Shown here piece after piece: positions 60,829-64,000 of a DNA stretch of 64,000 nucleotides (position 1 is the first letter of the stretch; every line of letters begins with the position of its first letter). The position numbers and the translations under genes were made by a program. The DNA is from Pseudomonas tremae. Lineage in GTDB: Bacteria > Pseudomonadota > Gammaproteobacteria > Pseudomonadales > Pseudomonadaceae. Where the stretch lies: NCBI RefSeq assembly GCF_001401155.1, contig NZ_LJRO01000153.1:62001-126000 (forward strand), in the 5' to 3' direction. The notes below the pieces were generated by a model. That model was not told the origin of the DNA. It did not search any database and saw nothing but the letters and a program-made list of their open reading frames with translations.

Positions 60829-62613
60829 ATGAGTAATTTTAGCCTCCCACTGTTGTTGCGTGCCCCCACGCCAGCGCAGTCGAGCCTGACATTCTGTGAA
60901 GCCACGCCCCGCGACCTCAAACGCTGGATATCCAGGCTGCCCAAGGCAAACCTGGGGGAAATGGCACGTCAGCTCTATCAAGGGCTGACCGAGCTGAACC
61001 AGCTGATCACACCGAGCGAGAACCGTTTGCAGTTGCTGGAGCTGCTGCGGCCCGAGGTGTATTTCGTCTGTAAACACCTCGAACGTCATTTTCTCAATCA
61101 GGCCATCGTGCTCGACGAACGGCCACGCAAGGTCGCCAACCTCTGCCAGGCCCTGCAAAACCATCTGGCCACCGGTTACAAACAGATCATCCAGCAGGTA
61201 GCGTCTCGCTACACAAAAGATCAAGCCACACTGTTCGGCACCGCGCTGCAAAGAGCACTGCACGGGCTCAACGGGCCGTTGATTCGCGCCAATCAGCTTT
61301 ACTGTCCGGTTCAGGACGGCCTCTGGCTCGAGCTGCATCAGATCTACCAGATCGCTCGCCAATACCAGTTGCACAACACGCTGATCGACGAACCGATGGC
61401 GCATCACACCAAAGCATTGAGCGTCGAGCAGACGTATGTAATCGCGCTGCTGATGGGCTGCTCGCGCTGTAATCAGATGCGCCAATTGAACATTGGCAAA
61501 CTGGCCGACGCGCTGGAGGCCTGGAGCCCGCTGGTCAGGCTGCAATCGCCTGCGCAGGAAAGCAGTCTGTTCGCACTCGACCCGACGGTCGACAAGCCGC
61601 CGTTGTACCGCACCCTGTTCACGGACGAGCAATCCCAAGGGCTGCTGGGCATCAACACTCAGGCGCTGGCGGAAGCGATCAACCAGTACCTGGCCCTGCC
61701 CGACGACCAGCGCTCCCCTTCCAGGCTGCTGATCCCGACCGGTATCAATACCGACCTGTTGCAGCATCTGGCGGCGGCATGGGGTGACGTGGCAGAGCGT
61801 ACGTTTCAGCGCACCGCAGGTCAGGGTACGCTCAAGCTGTGTATCGGCATGAGCGCGCTGCATTTTTATGTCGCAGGCCAAAAGTCATTCAGCGAACTGC
61901 TGCAACTGAGCAATACCACCAGTGCTGCGGACTTTTCGCTGAAGATTGTCAACGAGGCCGAGGAAGATCCCTGGTCTTCCGCTTTTGACACGCAGCGAGG
62001 CAATACCTCATCCGTCCTGTTGCCATACGAAGAGATCGAGTACCCGAAAAACGACGGCGACAGCGAATCCTCGTCCAACAGCCAGCACTCATTCCCCACG
62101 TACGACCTGAATATCGTCAACCATAGCCCGGGCGGTTATTGTCTGGCGTGGCAGAGAGAGGTGCCGCAACAGTTGCAGGCTGGCGAGCTGGTGGGTATTC
62201 AGGATGATTCGGGCCATGGCTGGAGCATCGCCATCGTGCGCTGGGTTCGCCAGGTGCGTAGCGGCGGCACGCAAATGGGCATCGAGCTGATCGCCCCGTT
62301 CGCCCAGCCATGCGGCATGCAACTGATTCGCGAGCAGCAGAACAGCCAGTACCTGCGGACCCTTATGCTGCCGGAAGTGCGCGCCATGGAAAAACCGCCC
62401 ACCGTACTCGCACCGCGCCTGCCGTTTATGGAAGGCAGCAAGGTGATGATCAACGTCAACGGTGAAGAGCGCCGTGCCTCACTGAGCAACCGGCGCATCA
62501 GCAGCGCCAGTTACAACCAGTTCGAGTATCAGATTTACGAGGCGCCCAAGGCAGCCGTCAACGAGAAGTCGAAGCCCGGCCAAGAGTTCGACTCGTTATG
62601 GGGCACGCTGTAA
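60829..62613 (+). CDS. PilZ-like C-terminal domain protein (PA4958-type)
   Basis: A 594-residue cytoplasmic protein. Residues 1 to about 400 are a helical region not recognised otherwise; residues about 430-510 look PilZ-like: QREVPQQLQAGELVGIQ, WSIAIVRWVRQVRSGG and TQMGIELIAPF. The classical RxxxR and DxSxxG c-di-GMP motifs are not plain (NHSPGGYCL takes the place of the second), so ligand binding is doubtful. The start at 60829 (MSNFSLPLLL) fits homologues. In P. aeruginosa the equivalent gene lies beside fimX; here serB follows directly, convergent, 45 bases away. Confidence 0.75.
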   Translation: MSNFSLPLLLRAPTPAQSSLTFCEATPRDLKRWISRLPKANLGEMARQLYQGLTELNQLITPSENRLQLLELLRPEVYFVCKHLERHFLNQAIVLDERPRKVANLCQALQNHLATGYKQIIQQVASRYTKDQATLFGTALQRALHGLNGPLIRANQLYCPVQDGLWLELHQIYQIARQYQLHNTLIDEPMAHHTKALSVEQTYVIALLMGCSRCNQMRQLNIGKLADALEAWSPLVRLQSPAQESSLFALDPTVDKPPLYRTLFTDEQSQGLLGINTQALAEAINQYLALPDDQRSPSRLLIPTGINTDLLQHLAAAWGDVAERTFQRTAGQGTLKLCIGMSALHFYVAGQKSFSELLQLSNTTSAADFSLKIVNEAEEDPWSSAFDTQRGNTSSVLLPYEEIEYPKNDGDSESSSNSQHSFPTYDLNIVNHSPGGYCLAWQREVPQQLQAGELVGIQDDSGHGWSIAIVRWVRQVRSGGTQMGIELIAPFAQPCGMQLIREQQNSQYLRTLMLPEVRAMEKPPTVLAPRLPFMEGSKVMINVNGEERRASLSNRRISSASYNQFEYQIYEAPKAAVNEKSKPGQEFDSLWGTL

Positions 62614-62658
62614 TCGTCGCAACCTATTGCGGTGTCACGACGATCTTCGGCGCCCGAC

Positions 62659-63873
62659 TCAGCGCCGCCCTTCGCGATCGCGAAAGCCCAGTAGGTACAG
62701 CACCCCGTCAAGCCCCAGTGTCGAGATTGCCTGCCTGGCCGACTGTTTGACCAGCGGCTTGGCCCGGAAGGCCACACCCAGCCCGGCAATCGCCAGCATA
62801 GGCAAATCATTGGCCCCGTCGCCGACCGCGATGGTCTGCTCCAGGCTCAGGCCTTCCTTGTGCGCCAGCTCGCGCAGCAAGTCTGCCTTGCGCTGGGCAT
62901 CGACGATGGGCTCGATAGCAACCCCGGTGACTTTGCCGTCGACCACTTCAAGTTCGTTGGCATACACATAATCGATGCCCAGCTTCGCCTGCAATTGTTT
63001 GGCGAAGTAGGTAAACCCACCTGACAGAATCGCTGTTTTATAACCCAGACGCTTGAGCTCGGCGAACAGGGTTTCAGCGCCTTCGGTCAGCCGCAGCGAA
63101 GCGCCGATGTCATCCAGCACGCTGACGTCCAGCCCCTTGAGCAGCGCCAGGCGCTCCTTGAAGCTTGCGCTGAAATCCAGCTCGCCGCGCATCGCTCGCT
63201 CGGTAATCTCGGAAACCTGTTCGCCGACGCCGGCGGCCTTGGCCAGTTCGTCGATCACTTCGGCTTCGATCAGGGTCGAGTCCATGTCGAACACCGCCAG
63301 ACGGCGGTTGCGACGGAACAGGGAGTCCTGCTGGAAGGCGATATCGACGTTCAGCGCCTGTGCCACTGCCAGAAACTCAGCCTGCATGGCTTTCGGATCG
63401 GCCGGCTCGCCGCGCACCGTGAACTCGATGCAGCCTTTGCCTTTGTCGGCAGGCGTATCGAGCGGCATGCGACCGGACAGGCGATCGATCTGATCGATGT
63501 TCAGCCCGTACTTTGCCGTGATGGCGCTGACAGACTGCAATTGCTCGGCAGTCACTTTGCGGGTCAGCAGCGTCACGATATGGCGCGCCTTGCCCTGGCC
63601 GTCGACCCAGTGCTGGTAATCCTTTTCGGACACCGCGGTGAAACGCACCTGCTGATCCAGCTTGTAGGCTGTGAACAGGATGTCCTTGAGCACGGAAGAA
63701 CCTTCGACGGTATCCGGAATTTCAACCAGGATGCCGAAAGACAGAGCGTCGTGGATCACCGCCTGACCAATATCGAGAATGTTCACGCCACCCTGAGCGA
63801 GGACGCCGGTAATGGCAGCGGTGAGACCGGGACGGTCTGCACCAGTGATGTTAATCAGGACGATTTCGCGCAA
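62659..63873 (-). CDS. serB: Phosphoserine phosphatase SerB
   Basis: A 404-residue enzyme of serine synthesis with a long N-terminal region of two ACT-like domains (MREIVLINITGADRPGLTAA) and a C-terminal HAD phosphatase: motif I FDMDSTLIEAEVIDELA, motif II ILSGGFTYFAK and motif IV VGDGANDLPMLA. The start is TTG at 63873, with GGGGGTG upstream; homologues begin with the same MREIV. Divergent from the next gene beyond the window edge. Confidence 0.95.
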   Translation of the reverse strand: MREIVLINITGADRPGLTAAITGVLAQGGVNILDIGQAVIHDALSFGILVEIPDTVEGSSVLKDILFTAYKLDQQVRFTAVSEKDYQHWVDGQGKARHIVTLLTRKVTAEQLQSVSAITAKYGLNIDQIDRLSGRMPLDTPADKGKGCIEFTVRGEPADPKAMQAEFLAVAQALNVDIAFQQDSLFRRNRRLAVFDMDSTLIEAEVIDELAKAAGVGEQVSEITERAMRGELDFSASFKERLALLKGLDVSVLDDIGASLRLTEGAETLFAELKRLGYKTAILSGGFTYFAKQLQAKLGIDYVYANELEVVDGKVTGVAIEPIVDAQRKADLLRELAHKEGLSLEQTIAVGDGANDLPMLAIAGLGVAFRAKPLVKQSARQAISTLGLDGVLYLLGFRDREGRR

Positions 63874-63942
63874 GGCGCACCCCCGCAGTGGAAAAAAACC
63901 GCATTCTAACCACTTTCAACGACCATCGGGCACAGGCAGCGC

Positions 63943-63971
63943 TTTGCCGCCACTGGGTCGCTCGTTATACT
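63943..63971 (+). promoter_or_regulatory. Sigma-70-like promoter for the gene right of the window
   Basis: TTTGCC (63943-63948), 17 bases, TATACT (63966-63971). The -10 is good and the -35 weak. It points toward a gene starting beyond position 64000. Confidence 0.45.
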
Positions 63972-64000
63972 GCGCGACAACTTCACCGAAAGAGCCGTGC

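Overview
The window is a stretch of chromosome from a fluorescent Pseudomonas, most likely of the P. syringae group. Protein sequences and gene order follow the P. aeruginosa PA4880-PA4960 backbone: the ureEFG locus, a desT-like regulator, a liv-type ABC operon, pncB/nadE, azurin, ygiQ, rpsF-rpsR-rplI-dnaB, rlmB-rnr, then purA-hisZ-hflCK-hflX-hfq-miaA-mutL-amiB, orn, rsgA, motAB, psd and serB. The assignment to the syringae group is an inference from protein similarity and from a family of dispersed palindromic repeats seen four times here. No phage, insertion sequence, CRISPR array or broken gene was seen, and nearly all genes are full length.

Layout. 1-8.7 kb: ferritin-like protein, AsmA-family protein, DesT-like TetR regulator, urease accessory genes ureE-ureF-ureG plus a HupE/UreJ permease, an AGE-family epimerase and a short-chain dehydrogenase. 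8.7-9.4 kb: a gene-free 0.7 kb stretch rich in DnaA-box sequences. 9.4-15.9 kb: a five-gene branched-chain/polar amino-acid ABC transporter read leftward from a near-perfect sigma-54 promoter, preceded by a phased array of five GCAAC repeats, with a divergent LysR gene. 16-18.7 kb: NAD salvage (pncB, nadE) and azurin. 18.9-25.6 kb: a three-gene operon of two transglutaminase-like proteins (one fused to a DUF2126 putative amidoligase) and a circularly permuted ATP-grasp/alpha-E protein, a predicted but uncharacterised peptide-synthesis or peptide-modification system. 26-35.6 kb: YgiQ radical SAM protein, DnaB, ribosomal proteins L9, S18 and S6 with an embedded membrane protein, RlmB and RNase R. 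35.8-36.2 kb: two identical tRNA-Leu(CAG) genes, each with its own promoter and terminator. 36.3-38.2 kb: a chemoreceptor with a sigma-54-like promoter.

38.4-51.3 kb is one long leftward superoperon (nnr, tsaE, amiB, mutL, miaA, hfq, hflX, hflK, hflC, hisZ, purA) joining metabolite repair, tRNA modification, cell-wall hydrolysis, mismatch repair, RNA chaperoning, membrane protease control and purine/histidine synthesis. 51.4-64 kb: queG, a TRIC-type channel, orn, rsgA, the MotAB stator genes behind a sigma-28-type promoter, an HDOD protein, an in-frame fusion of rhodanese to phosphatidylserine decarboxylase, a PilZ-like protein and serB.

The items most worth a second look are the transglutaminase/ATP-grasp/DUF2126 operon, the rhodanese-Psd fusion, the phased upstream array of the liv operon, the DnaA-box cluster, and the dispersed repeats, three of which sit between convergent genes.
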